The translations under genes were made by a program, and so were the position numbers. This document shows, one piece after another, positions 45,353-57,355 of a DNA stretch of 64,000 nt. The stretch spans positions 19,999,431 to 20,063,430 of the forward strand of contig CM053146.1 of assembly GCA_028571685.1 (NCBI GenBank), given 5' to 3'. Position 1 is the stretch's first letter, and every line of letters starts with the position of its first letter. This DNA is from Heterohyrax brucei (Eukaryota > Chordata > Mammalia > Hyracoidea > Procaviidae). The notes beneath the pieces are model-generated. The model saw only the letters and a program-made list of their open reading frames with translations. It searched no databases and was not told the origin of the DNA.

Positions 45353-45546
45353 AGAAAGTGCCTGCCTGTAGTTGGATGCTTGTACACCGTTGCTGTGTGA
45401 AGGGCAATTTGGTGCAGGCCTGGACCCCTGCCCTGGGCTCTGTGGGTTACCCCCCTCCAGCTTCCCACAAACAGTCTCTAACTGTCTTGAAGCCGTGCTG
45501 AGAGGACCAAATGATGCAAAATGTCCTGTGAGCAGCAAAGAGACAG

Positions 45547-46360
45547 TGCCGGGAGCCAGCCCCGACAGCTTTTTCGGGGCCCCACAAAGGAAGGGAAATG
45601 GTGTCGGTGGAGAAAGAATTGAGACAGAGACAGGAAAGAGTTTTGGAGAAAAATGGCAGCCCACTAAGGTCTGTCTTCCTTTATTTTTTATCGTTGAGGT
45701 AATGTAGTTTTCACCCTGCCCCCCCCCACCACCACAGAAGCTATTGGCTAACAAGAAACCGAAACCTCAGTGGTCTCTTTTTCATGTTAATTATTAGGGC
45801 TTTCTGGATAATGGCCCAAGACAAGTGGTCTTTTTACATATTAATCATTAGGGCCTTCTAGGTAATGGCCTGGGACAAGTGTGTTGTGGTGATAATTGAC
45901 AGTGAAAACAAAGTTTTGCCCTGAGCTCAATCAGCTCTATCTATACCTCAAGGTTAAAAGGTACAGGAGGAGGGGTCTAAAGGTTATAATCTCTATTTGT
46001 TCCTATTTTGCTCTTTATTTTATCTCTTCCTGTGGGGCCAGTAAACACCTACCATGCCCCACCCTATGCCTTTCTTAAGCTGTTATAAGAAGGGTATTTC
46101 TTTTCACATGTAGGGGCAGATGTGCATTTCGGGGAAGCCAGGGGGGCTGGGCCAGCCTTGGCATTCCCGGGCTGGGTGTTCCCGGACTGGGTGTTCCCAG
46201 GCTCAGTGTTCCCAGGCTCAGCATTTGTCCTTGTGCCGGGAGATGAGGGGGTATTTTTGAAGCGAGTTTAATTAGGACGAAAAATATACAGCCAGAAATA
46301 CGTCAGGGGTGAGATGCGTCTGCCCGCCATCACATAGGCTTGTGGCTTTGCTCACAGAGG
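45547..46360 (-). mobile_element. Candidate class II-like (ERV2) solo LTR; right limit unknown
   Basis: Read in reverse, a CCAAT-type box (attgg at 45743-45747), a gataaaaaataaagg segment near 45680-45694 and a C/T-rich end to ccccgaaaaagc and cccggca at 45547 look like U3-R-U5. A ~55-bp U3 unit is tandemly duplicated (45770-45824 and 45825-45878). A perfect 7-bp stem (45559-45565 with 45574-45580) lies near the end. No primer-binding site or coding region follows, so if real it is solo. The upstream limit may extend beyond 46600. Confidence 0.45.
46150..46232 (+). repeat. Short minisatellite, ~16-bp unit
   Basis: About four to five units of the type ggctgggtgttcccgg and gctcagtgttcccag, with cattcccgg at the left edge. 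Confidence 0.8.
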
Positions 46361-46799
46361 TCTTTGTCGGTGACAGGCTTCAGCAAGATCGGGAGACAAG
46401 GCCTTGTTCCCAAGGTGGCATGAGGATGGGGCTGTTAATGAATGCTACTGGTTCACAGAGAGGGTTAGTGCCAGGCAACAAAAAATGTCATGAAGAAGAT
46501 CAACAGACACTACACATTCAGTTTACAATGCAGTTCGCAGTCTCTGAACTTGGGGGAGACGGACACAATGGCATTCTCCACAACTCCGCTCCTAGGCTGC
46601 GTTTGACACTACTGATCCTTCCTTTTGTCTTTTTTTTTTAAGGAAAAACAAAAAACAAAAAAAAAACCTTTCCTGTCACTAAAATTCAGAGGTCCCTGTC
46701 TCTCCTGCTTCTCTTTCCTTGTCCGCAGCCTCCTTCTCCAGGGCTTCTGTCTGTCTGCTGTGTATCGCTACTGCTTTGTAGCCCTATCGGGGCCCTCCA
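46361..46799. other. Unassigned, possibly still LTR-derived
   Basis: The part up to about 46620 may belong to the candidate LTR. From 46629 to 46667 there is an A-rich simple stretch (aaaaacaaaaaac). The 110-residue frame 46309-46641 has no motif. Confidence 0.4.
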
Positions 46800-47025
46800 C
46801 AGTCCTTCTCCTTCTATCTTCTTCCCTTCTTTCTATTCATTTTTTCCCTTCCCTTCTCTTCCCTCACCTCCAATCCCTCTTTGCTTCTCCTCTCCATTCC
46901 ACTCCCTTTCCTCTTTTCCTCTCTTCCCCTCTCCTTTCTTCTTTTTCCATCATTCCTACTCTACTTCCTTCTCCCCTCCCCAGCTCACTCTCTGCCTTCT
47001 CTTGCTCAGCTCTTTCTTTCTCAAA
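46800..47025 (+). repeat. Polypyrimidine tract
   Basis: About 225 bp almost entirely C and T (ttcccttcccttctcttccc type words). It explains the S/L/F/P-rich frames seen here. Confidence 0.9.
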
Positions 47026-47934
47026 GAATTAACTCAGAGGTTAAATGTGGAGGGATTTGCTCTTTAAAGCAGGTTACGTTGTGGCTATTTGGAAGAGGCA
47101 CCTGAGGGACTCGGTTGGAGGTGGGGCCTGGGTTGAGGCTGATTTGATTAGAGCCGGGAAAGAGGGCATAAGACGGTAGCCTCTATAGGTGCTCAGAGGT
47201 GAGGTGCACAGCACTTTTGGGTGAAGGTGAAAAAGGCCTCTGGAGCTTCTTGGGGAGGAGCAAAGGGCTGGGCAGGGAGGGAATGTGTTCACTTTAGGTG
47301 TCGCAGGGGCCCAGGGTACTGGAGACACAGGACTGGACCCAGGGCCTTCCAGGAGTCATTATTGGTGCACCAAAATTCACTCATTTGTCACAAATGCTGA
47401 AGGAGGGTGACTGGATGCCAGATATTGGGCTGGGGGCACCACCGCATGTGGGGGATGGTGATAACCACAGAAGTGGGTTTCATGCATGGCAAATGAGGGT
47501 AAAGTGAGAGGGGTGGGGGTGGGTGGACCCAGGATACCCACACTGAGGGGCTGACAGATAAAATGGTCATCTACTCTCTCACACACACATGTACACCACA
47601 AAGGCTGTCATCTATGGTTTGCAACTGTACTCAGAATGGAATCAAAGTCTTCCCCCAGGGTTTCCACAACCTGCCACCTTATGGTCTGCCCACCTCTCCT
47701 CCTCTACTTCCCTGGCTGGGGCCTCATGGCTTTCTTGATGTCCACCCATCTGGAAAGCACCCTTCTTGGGGCATTTGCATGAGCTGTCCTCCCACCTGGA
47801 GCGGACACTCACCCTTTCTTAGCTTCTCTGGCAGAGACAGTGAACAAGTGAATGGAGAGGCTGGCCCAGTAGGAGCATGCTGTGTGTGCCACAGCAGCCA
47901 AGGTTTCACAGAGGAGGCCGTGGCATCCTGAAAA
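47026..47934. other. Unassigned, apparently single-copy sequence
   Basis: No repeat family recognised. Frames reach 122 residues (47563-47931) without motifs. Confidence 0.45.
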
Positions 47935-48334
47935 GAATGCAGTCTAGATGGATTATGGCTGTAAAAGTGAGAAAACAAAGCTGTAAGCCCATTAGATGAA
48001 AAGAGAGAAGAATATTTTCATGATCTTAGAGAAGGGAAAGTCTTTCTAAAGCCAAACATGAAGTCAAGAAGCTAAAAAAGACTGGCAGATCTGACTACAC
48101 AAAACTAAGAACTTCTATGTGGTAAAATGCATGATAAACAAAATTAGAAGGTATTTGACTGAGTGGAAATAGACATTTAATAGATATTTAAAACAGACAA
48201 CAGATTTATATGACATACAATGAGGTTCTATGAGCCAATATGTAAGATACAACTCAGTGGAAAAACAGAAAGGAAAGGCATGGACAATTCCTTGAAAAAG
48301 AAATACTGATGACCAGGGAGCAGCTGAATAGATG
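47935..48334 (+). repeat. Old L1/HAL1-type LINE, left part
   Basis: Text aaagactggcagatctgact, acacaaaactaagaacttct, aatagacatttaatagatat fits the ORF2 3' portion of an L1 or HAL1. It continues after the mariner derivative. Confidence 0.7.
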
Positions 48335-48893
48335 CACAAGGTCTGAAAATTAAGTCAGCTAACTTAGTTGTTGTAAGTGCTACATGCCTTATTTCTGAAT
48401 ATCACTATGCTCATCTTTGAAGTACTCCCCTTGGGAAGCTATGCACTGATACCAGTGCCTAGTCCACCCTTCAAAGCAACTTGGAACTCTTTTTTCTAGA
48501 ATGGCCATCAGAGTTATCATCATATTGATGTCCTGAATGCCATCAAAATGTTTTCCTTTCAATATTTCCTGTATCTTTGGGTAAAGAAAAAAGTCACTGG
48601 GGGCCAGACCAGGTGAGTAGGGAGGGTGTTCCAACACAGTTATTTGTTTACTGGCTAAAAATTCCCTCACAGACAACTATACAATTAAGTTCATGACTTG
48701 CCACCATGACATTGTGTGCAATGGCCATTCCAGAAAGAGTTCCAAACTTGCTTTGAAGGGTGGACTACGCACTATGGTCAGTGTATAGCTTCCCATGGGG
48801 AGTAATTTGAATGTGACCGTAGTGACATTTGGCAGTTAGGTATGTAGCACTTTTTCTAGGATGTGTTTGCAAACTTAATTGGCAGTCCTCCTA
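48335..48893 (-). mobile_element. Foldback mariner derivative, copy 2
   Basis: On the minus strand, 48389-48676 encodes the transposase C-terminus (FLASKQITVLEHPPYSPGLA and DFFLYPKIQEILKGKHFD). The remaining part (about 48690-48893) is an inverted copy of the same 3' end. At the junction the reverse strand reads cttaattgtatagttgt, as in copy 1 at 6591-7132. The catalytic half is missing. Confidence 0.8.
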
Positions 48894-49265
48894 TGACCTC
48901 ACCAAGGAAATCCAAATCAAACACCAAAACTCGATTTAGACAAAATTGGCAGAAGTGATGGCATTCCCTTGACAAGGGTATGGAGCTTCAGGTACCAGGT
49001 ACCTCCCAGACTGAGATGAGGCTGGGGCTCCCCAGAGGGAGAGGATGAGCTGAGCCAGCTTGGACATATTCTAAAGGCACGTTCCCTGTGATTCAGAAAT
49101 TCCACTGTTCAGGAGTCTGTCCTTGAAAAATGACAAAGATATTCAAACCTTCATGCTATGGACTAGCAAACAAAGAAAGCAGAACCAATAATGGTGTTCA
49201 TCAGCAGATGCTCAACGGGGAACTAGGCAGCCAGTGAAGACCTGACTGTCCACTCACCCAACAAA
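48894..49265 (+). repeat. Old L1/HAL1-type LINE, right part
   Basis: Text tcagaaattccactgttcag, ccttgaaaaatgacaaagat, cagcagatgctcaacgggga resembles the C-terminal ORF2 end of the LINE begun at 47935. Confidence 0.6.
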
Positions 49266-49475
49266 GACTCAGCTTTCAATTTGACAGCAATGGATTTGGT
49301 GTTTTGGCTTGGCCCTGAGAAACACACTTATAAAGTGAAAGTAAAAGCAAGACACAGTGGTTTCATTTGGCTTAAAAACATATATATATATGTATGTATG
49401 TATGTATTTGAGGTCCCTGTGTGGCCCAGTTTGTGCTCCACTACTAACCTAAAGGCTGGTGATTAAATCCATTCT
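49266..49475 (+). repeat. Two AfroSINE scraps and a (TA)/(TG) run
   Basis: A 3' scrap (caatttgacagcaatggatt, about 49278) and a 5' scrap (ggtccctgtgtggcccagtt, about 49411) flank a tatatatatgtatgtatg run near 49379-49405. Confidence 0.6.
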
Positions 49476-49503
49476 TGCTCTTAAATTCAGTTCAGTTTTT
49501 ATT

Positions 49504-50004
49504 TGCATTGAACGTGTCCCCTCAAAATGTGTGTCAGATTGGTGAGGCCATGATTCCTGATTTTGTGTGATTGTCCACCATTTGTCATCTGAAGTGATTT
49601 TCCTATGTGTTATAAATCCTACCTCTGTGATGTTAAAGAGGCAGGATTACAGGCAAAAGGGAAGACTCAGGCTACAGAATTGGATTGTGTCTTAAATCAA
49701 TCTCTTTTAAAATATAAAGAGAGAAATGAGCAGAGAGACAGAAGAATCTCACACCACAAAGAAAGCAGCACCTAGAGTAGAGTACATCTTTGGATCCAGG
49801 GTTCCTGCTTAGAAAAGCTCCTAGTTCAGGGGATGATTGATGACAAGTACATTCTTCCTGAGCTGACAGAGAGAGAAAGCTTCCTGATGAAGCTGGTGCC
49901 CTGAATATGGACTTGAATCTTACTTTTCTTTAAGAAAATAAATTTATTTTTTTAAAGCCGTTCACTTATGGTGTTTCTGTTATAGTAGCACAAAGTAATT
50001 ACAC
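49504..50004 (+). mobile_element. MaLR-like LTR
   Basis: It begins tgcattgaacgtgtcccctc and ends ttatagtagcacaaagtaat then tacaca. Internal blocks (aaatcctacctctgtgatgt, gcagagagacagaagaatct) match the LTR at 20204. The flanks do not show a clear 5-bp duplication. Confidence 0.75.
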
Positions 50005-50145
50005 AGAGAATGTTCTGGAACAAAATACACAGCAGTTAATAGTAGGTAGCTCTGCAGAATAGCATTTCAGAATCAACTTTCCTTTTTTTGTCAGAATTTT
50101 TAGCAACTAAAATATCTTACTGTTTCTACTAAAGAAAAAATAACA
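50005..50145. other. Short A/T-rich spacer
   Basis: No feature recognised. It ends aaagaaaaaataacag, the integration site of the L1. The bases after its tail (aaagaaagaacag) are similar, which could be a degraded target duplication. Confidence 0.4.
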
Positions 50146-50155
50146 GGGGCTGAGT

Positions 50156-50164
50156 CAAGATGGC
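50156..50164 (+). promoter_or_regulatory. YY1-type site in the L1 5' UTR
   Basis: The motif caagatggc lies 10 bases inside the L1. In human L1 a YY1 site at the same location fixes the transcription start. The role here is inferred from position and sequence. Confidence 0.65.
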
Positions 50165-51207
50165 AGACTAAATGCACGTCTCCCTAAATCCCTCTGGAAA
50201 CCACGAGCTGAAGCGATAATTAAACGAAGCCTTCTGGAAACCTAGTAAGCCCTAAAGTGCAGCATAGGGCTGTTAACTTGGACTTCGTACCACTGAACAC
50301 AAAACCTCCTATCTTTCACTGATCCTGCTCTCAGCAAGCAGATATTAGCACAGACCAAAGGTAACTGATCATTTTTATTTTTATTTTTATTCCTCTGTCT
50401 TGGCTGGTGGGCAGAGCTGGGACTTGACTGGCTGCTGGTCTTGGGCGCACTGCTGGTGGCACCATCAAGCATAATTGCCAGGTTCTGAGAGCCTGCCTTT
50501 GAACTCTATACATCTCAGCTCCCCTGGCCTATCTTTTTGCTTCCACCATGCAGTAGCCGCACACATGTGCTTGTGAGGGACACTATCTTGATCCACTGGG
50601 AAATGGAGGAGCCCAGGCAGAGACCCTGGCTGGAGTTGGTTCCTAGGCTGGGAGGTGGTACCTGCCAGGGGCAGAATGCCTTTCCAGCAGGGAGGCGGTG
50701 TTTTGCACAGTGTTGCCTGGGGCTGGGGTCCAGCAGCGGAGGGTCTGGACTCTCAGCATTTCGGCACTTTTAGCCATTCATTCTGCCAAGAATATGGTCC
50801 CAGCCTGCTGGCAAGCTTCTGTGGGATGCCATCTTGTTTTGCTAGGAGGCAGAGTCATCCATACAGAAGCCTCAGCTGAACCTAATTCCTGGGCTAGGAG
50901 GCAGTGCCTACCCAGGAGACTGCTTTTCCAGCAGAAAACCAGAATTCTACACAGTATTGCCTACAGCTGGGGCCTGAAAGCAGAGACTAGCAGGCCAGTA
51001 GCCTTTCTGTATTTTGAGCTAATTTATAACATCTAGGGTTCAATATAGAGGTGCTTACTTTGCCAGCTGGAAAGAGAGACCTATACACCTGAAAACCTGA
51101 CTGACTTTGGAAGTTGTTGGGTACTTTTTACTTCTCATTTTAAGACTGCCTAGAGAAACAACTGTAGTCCATTTTCACAGCATTTCCCCCAGCCTCTATT
51201 GACACAC

Positions 51208-52151
51208 ATGAAGCCCAAGAAGCAACAAACATTGGAGAAGACGGTAACCCAGAAATCACCCATTGTATCAGAAAGCCCCCAAAAGAAACCACCTTAGAAC
51301 TTCCCAGACGAAGAAGCTTTTCTGAAACTATCAGAAGGTGAATATAAAAGGATTATATAGAGAGCCCTCCTAGACATTATACAAAATGCAGCAGAGCAAA
51401 ATGAAAAATTAACCAAGCTGTTTGAGCTGATGAAACATCAACAGATCAAGAACAAAATGAAAGACATAGAAACTTCCATTCAAAGCCAAGAAAACAGAAT
51501 GGAACAAATGAAAAAGAGAATTTCTGATTTGGAAGACAGAGCTACTGACTCCAGCATCTACGAGGAGAAAACAGAAAAAAGAAACACGAAAAATGAAGAA
51601 GCATTAAGAAGCATGTGGGACTCTGTGAAGAAGAACAATGTATGATTAATTGAAGTTCCTGAACAGGGTGAGACACCTGAGAACACAAAGAGTATTGTTG
51701 CTGACCTGCTGACAGAAAACTTCCCAGAAATTATGAAAGAAGAGAATATAGATATCCAAGATGCGTATGGAATACCACTCAATATAGATCTCAATAGAAA
51801 GACTCCAAGACATGTTATAATCAAGCTGAACAAAATGAAACATAAGCAGAAACTCTTAAAGGCATCAAGACTCAAAGCAAAGCTAACATTCAGAGGGAAA
51901 CCCTGTAAGCTTTCATCATCTCTGTGCCAGAAACAATGCTGGCACAGAAACAGTGGCATGACATATTCAAAGCCTTGAAGGAGAAGAACTTCCAGCCAAG
52001 AATTATATACCCTGCAAAACTATCTTTCAAATATGAAAATGAAATTAAGACATTTTCAGATAAACAGAAACTCAAAGACTTTGTAAAAACCAAATCAAAG
52101 ATACAAGAAATATTGAAAAAATTTCTTGGCTTGGAAGAACAAAACCACTAA
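51208..52151 (+). pseudogene. L1 ORF1 (RNA-binding chaperone), broken
   Basis: ORF1p binds L1 RNA as a trimer. The ATG at 51208 gives a lysine-rich start. A coiled-coil-like stretch follows (51430-51645: heptad-rich IETSIQSQENRMEQMKKRIS). Next comes an RRM-like part with NFPEIMKEENIDIQDAYG and PRHVIIKLNKMKHKQKLLKA (about 51715-51865), and a C-terminal domain (LSFKYENEIKTFSDKQKLKD, 51924 frame). In-frame stops lie at 51295, 51358 and 51643, and a frameshift near 51910-51950. About 314 codons in total, near the normal length. Confidence 0.9.
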
Positions 52152-52565
52152 CTTTATATTTTAGAAGGACATGTTATCCAGAACACTACTCAGTTAGGGA
52201 AGGCTCCAAACAGAATCAAAGCTATAATAGTAAAAGAAATAATCTAGTAGTCATATCATGTAAACTATTATATCTTCATATTAAAAAGAGAGGTGTACTA
52301 CAATCATTATACTGCTTCCAGATGGAGAGGAACTTCACAAGACTGGTAGCAATCAAAATTGGGTTTATATAGAGTTTATTAAGGGGGATCATAGGGGCAG
52401 CCATAAAGCACAATAAAAAAGCAACATACCATATCAAGATAATACAGGAGTCTCAACAACCACAAAACCAACCCTGAAAAAAGTGAAAAATCAACTCACA
52501 AAGAAGAAGGTCACAGAACAGATTAATAAAAACAACAGAGAAAACATCAACACAAAAATAAACGT

Positions 52566-55500
52566 ATGACAGTGGCAGCACTGAACACCTACCTATCAAT
52601 AATTACATTGAATGTGAATGGACTGAATGCTTCAGTAAACAGACATCAAATGACACCTTGGATCAAAAGACATGACCCATCTGTATGTTGCCTACGAGAA
52701 ACACACCTTAGACTTAAAGATAGGAACAAACTGAAAATTAAAGGATGTAAGAATATATATTAAGCTAAAAATGAACAAAGAAGAGCAGGTGTGGCAACTG
52801 TAATCTCAGATAAAATCGATTTTAATGTGAAATCCACCACTGTGGCCAAGGACAGACGCTATTTATTGCTGAAAGGTTCAATACACAAGCAGGACTTAAC
52901 AGTATTAAATATTTATGCACCTAATATTAGGGCACCTAAATACATCAAAGAAACACTGACTACACGGAAAAAGGAGATAGATCACTCCACAATAGTAGTA
53001 GGAGACTTTAACACTGCACTCTCAATATTGGACAGATTGTCTAGAAAAAAGCTCACTAAAGACACAGAAGACCTTACTGCCACAATTAACCAAATAGACC
53101 TCATTGACATATATAGAATTTTCTATCCATCAGCGGACAACTACACCTTCTTCTCCAGTGCACATGGAACATTCCCTAGAATAGACCATGTGTTAGGACA
53201 TAATGCAATTCTCAACAAAATCCATACCATTGAATTAATGCAAAGCATCTTCTCAGAACATAAAGCCATAAAAGTCGAAATCAATAGCAGAAAAAAACAC
53301 AGATAGAAAGTGGAACTCATGGAAACTGAACAACATCTTGCTTAAAAAACCATAGGTTATAGAAGAAATCAAGGATAAAATAAAGAAATTTATGGATTCC
53401 AATAAGAACGAAAACACTTCCTACCAGAACCTGTGGGATACAGCCAAAGCAGTGCTCAGAGGTCAGTTTATCTCCATAAATGCACACATCTGGAAGGAGA
53501 AAAGAACCCACATCAAAGAACTGAACAAGTAGAGAGAGAACAACAGAGGAACCCCTCAGGCACCAGAAGAAAACAGATCATAAAGGTTAGAGCAGAACTA
53601 AACGAATTAGAAAAACAATTGAAAAAATTGAGAAGACCAAAAACTGTTTTTTTGAAAAGATCAACGAAATTGACAAACCATTGGCTAAACTTACTAAAGA
53701 AAAACAGGAAAAGAAACAAGTAACCCAAATAAGAAATGAGAGGGGAGATATCACAACAGAACCAACAGAAATAAAAAAATCATAGCTGAATACTATGAAA
53801 GACCATATTCTAACAAATTTGAAAACCTAGAGGAAATGGACAAATTCCTTGATTCATATTACCTACCAAAATTATCACAAGGTGAATCAGAAAAACTTAA
53901 ACAAAAGGAGAGATTAAAAACATCACCAAAAACTGCCAACCAAAAAAAAGCCCGACCCAGATGGCTTCACTGCAGAATTCTACCAAGCTTTTAGAGAAGA
54001 GTTATCTCCAATACTACTATGACTATTTCACAGTATAGAAAGGGATGGTATACTTACAAATTCATTCTATGAAGCCAGCATAACCCTGATACTAAAGCCA
54101 AGGGAAGACCCAACCAAAAAGGAGAACTACAGACCAATACCACTCATGAATCTAGATGCAAAACTCTTCAACAAAATTCTTGCCAATAGAATACATCTCA
54201 AAACAATAATCCATCATGACCAAGTTGGATTCATGGCAGGGATGCAAAGCTGGTTGAACATCAGAAAAACAATTAATGTGATCAACCACATAAATATCAC
54301 AAAAGGCAAGAATCACCTGATCTTGTCCATTGCTGCACAAAAGGCATTTGATGAAGTCCAACATCCATTCATGCTAAACACTCTCAGCAAAATAGGAATA
54401 GATGGCCAATTCCTCAATGCAAATAAGGGCCATTTATATAAAGCCAACTGCCTATGTCATCCTGAATGGAGACAGACTGAAACAGTTTCCTTTGATAACG
54501 GAAACTAAACGAGGATGCCCACTCTCACCTGTCCCATTCAGCATTGTACTAAAAGTTCCAGCCAGAGCAATTAGACAAGACCAAGGAATAAAGGGCATCT
54601 GCACTGGTAAAGAAGATCTAAAAATCTCCCTACTTGCAGATGATATGTTTGTATATGCAGAGAATCCCAAAGAATCCATAAGGAAACTACCCAAACTGAT
54701 AGAAGAGTTTGGCAAAGTGTCAGGATACAAGATAAACATAAGTAAATCAGTAGGATTCCTATATACCAACAACAAGATTATTAAGGAAGAAATCACCAAG
54801 TCAATACCATTTACTATAGCCCCTAAGAAGATAAAGTACCTAGGAATAAGTTTATCCAGAGAAATAACAGACCTTTACAAAGACAACTGCAAACACTTAC
54901 TACAGGAAACTAAGAGAGACTTACATAAATGGAGAAACCTTCCCTGCTCATGGGTAGGAAGACCTGACATTGTGAAAATGTCTGTTTTACCCAAAGCAAT
55001 CTACTTATACAATGCAATCCCAATACAAGTTCCAGTGACATTTTTTAATGAGACGGAGGAACAAATTACCAACTTTGTCTGGAAAAGGGAGAAGCCCTGC
55101 ATAAGTAAAGTATTACTAAAGAAGAAGAACACACTGGGCGGCCTCTCATTACCTGACCTTAGAACCTATTATGCTGCCACAGTAGTCAAAATAGCCTGGG
55201 ACTGGTACAAAAACAGACAGATTGATCAGTGGAACAGAATTGAGACCCCAGAGATGACATCATCTGCCTATGAACAGTTGATAGTCAACAAAGGTCCTAA
55301 GACATTAAACTGGGGTAAAAACAATCTATTCAACAAATGGTGCTGGCAAAATTGGATATCCATCTGCACTAAATTAAAACAAGACCCATATCTTACACGC
55401 TATACAAAAACCAACTCAAACTGGATAGAAGACCTAAATTTCAAATCTAAAATGATAAAGCTCATCCAAGAGAAAGCAGAAACAGCAATGGAAGGTTTAA

Positions 55501-56353
55501 TACACAAGGCAGACAGACTTCAGAATCTGTCAAACAAAACACAATCATTAGAAGAGAAAATAGATAAATGGGAACTACTAAGAATCAACCACTTTTGCTC
55601 ATCCAAAGACTTTATTAATAGGATTAAAAGGCCACCCACAGAATGGGAAATAATATTTTGCAACTCTATGTCAGACCGATGCCTGATCTTCATAATCTAT
55701 AAAGTACTACAAAATATCAATAAGAAAAAGATAAATCATCCAGTTAAGTGATGGGCAAAGGAAATGCACAGACACTTCTCTAAAGAGGAGATTCAGGCAG
55801 CCAAAAAACACATGGGGACATGCTTACAATCATTAGCTACTAAAGAAATTCAAATCAAAATGACAATGAGATACCATCTTACTCCAACAAGATTGGCCAT
55901 GATCCAAAAAATGCAAAACAACAAACGCTGGAGAGGTTGTGGGGAGATTGAAACGCTCCTACACTGTTGGTGGGATTGAAAAATGGTGCAACCTCTTTGG
56001 AAAGCAATCTGGCGCTCCCTTAAAAAAGTGAGTATAGATATACCATTTGACCCAGTAATCCCACTTGGAATATATCCTACAAAATCAAGGCCATTCACAC
56101 CAACTGATACATGCACATGAATGTTTGTTGCAGCACAGTCCACAAAGCAAAAGGATGGAATCAACCCAGATGCCCAACAACAGAGGAATCGATAGGTAAA
56201 CTATGGTATATATCCTCAATGGCACACTATGCGATGGTAAAGAACGATGATAGCAGGAAACATCTCTTAACCTGGTTTTAACTGGAGGACATTATACTGA
56301 GTGGAAGTGGTCAGTGACAGAAGGACAAATATTACACGAGACCCCTACAATAA
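52566..56353 (+). pseudogene. L1 ORF2 (endonuclease and reverse transcriptase), broken
   Basis: The ~3.8 kb correspond to about 1260 codons, the normal ORF2p size. The endonuclease shows NVNGLN, LRETHL, GDFNT and RIDHVLGH. The last catalytic box reads SEH (Glu codon at 53256-53258) where SDH is usual. Reverse transcriptase blocks include [27 protein letters not shown] (54329 on), KRGCPLSP and LADDM (54633-54647). The first catalytic Asp of motif A is Ala (gct, 54332-54334). The longest surviving frame, 54402-55751, has 449 residues. Stops (52761, 53304) and several frameshifts destroy the protein. Confidence 0.93.
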
Positions 56354-56403
56354 GAACTTAAAAACAGACTCATGCATAGAGGAAGACTCTTTGACCGCTG
56401 CAA

Positions 56404-56433
56404 GGGTGGGGACGGAGGCGGGGAGGGTTTGGG
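56404..56433 (+). other. G-rich tract in the L1 3' UTR, possible G-quadruplex
   Basis: Five or more GGG/GGGG runs lie within 30 bases just after the ORF2 stop. The related copy has the same kind of tract at 3888-3920. G-rich polypurine tracts at this place are a known feature of mammalian L1 3' UTRs. Confidence 0.75.
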
Positions 56434-57355
56434 TTAGATAGGTAATAGAAATTTGATTGGGTGAAATCAGTGACAGCACACATTAGAAAAATGATCAATA
56501 ATAACTAGACTTCAACACAATTAGAGTACTCCTCCCATCTTAACCCGATATTGCAAGAACAGAGTAGCTGGGGTAGGGGGCCGGGGACATGCTCTCAGGC
56601 AAAATCGAGGCCAACTGGTACAGCTAGCATTTTTCTAATGAGGACTCTCTGCACCCCTCATCAGTGAGTGGCATCTGGGGTCTTAAGGCTGCCACGCTGC
56701 CATCTGAGGGTACAGCAAATAGTCCCCTCAACAGAAACAGATGACCACCGAGGACAAGAATGACATGGGGAAAAGAGAACCCAGAAGACAGAGAGACCCA
56801 CGTGTGTGGGTCTCTACATTGACTCGCGACCAGAAGAACTGGATGGTGCCCGGCCACCAACAGTGATAGCCACGATGGAGCTCACAAAGTTGAGTCTCAC
56901 TGGCAACAAGAGAATAAAAAGGGGTGCACCCTGAGACCTCCAATAAAAGACCACAATTGATGGTCAGGGGGCTTTGGGGGTTCCCCTGGGAGCATGGCTC
57001 CTGGCCCTGATGATGCCCCTGTCCATAAATCATAATGAAGGTCAACTTTTTGGACAGCAATGGACTTGGCGACACAGAGTGACCGTATCTTGTGGGAATT
57101 TTATGGTTCTATGTATCTATAGGACGTCATCCTCCTGACCTCTTGCTGGAGGAAGGGGTGTGGGTGGAGATGAGGGGATAGGAGATCGTTGGGAGGATGG
57201 GACATGTATGGAGCAGAGAAGAGGGGTGTGCCATCACTGGGCAGGGAGAGCAGTGGGAGCTGCATGTAGGTGAGCATGCAAATTTATATGGAATGTACAT
57301 TTTCATTCAGTCCTAATAATAATAAAAAAATTACAAACAACAACAAAAAAAAAAG

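Larger units (their letters stand above)
50146..57355 (+). mobile_element. Full-length, inactive L1 retrotransposon
   Basis: About 7.2 kb with all parts: 5' UTR (50146-51207), ORF1 remnant, ORF2 remnant, 3' UTR (56354 to about 57315) and an A-rich end (about 57317-57355). Both reading frames are broken, so it cannot move. It starts ggggctgagtcaagatggca, like the YY1-bearing start of other mammalian L1s. The truncated copy at 3398-4874 is its close relative. Confidence 0.93.

Noticed and set aside
44976-45754. Overlapping cysteine/valine/tyrosine-rich frames (104 to 156 residues)
   Set aside because: They are read from the CA-rich tract on both strands and have no fixed period or start context.
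46625-47032. 135-residue serine/leucine/phenylalanine-rich frame
   Set aside because: It results from the polypyrimidine tract, which lacks stop codons in this direction.
54402-55751. 449-residue frame as an intact host gene
   Set aside because: It is the surviving middle of L1 ORF2 with LADDM and the downstream thumb region, inside a full-length L1 that has frameshifts and stops elsewhere.
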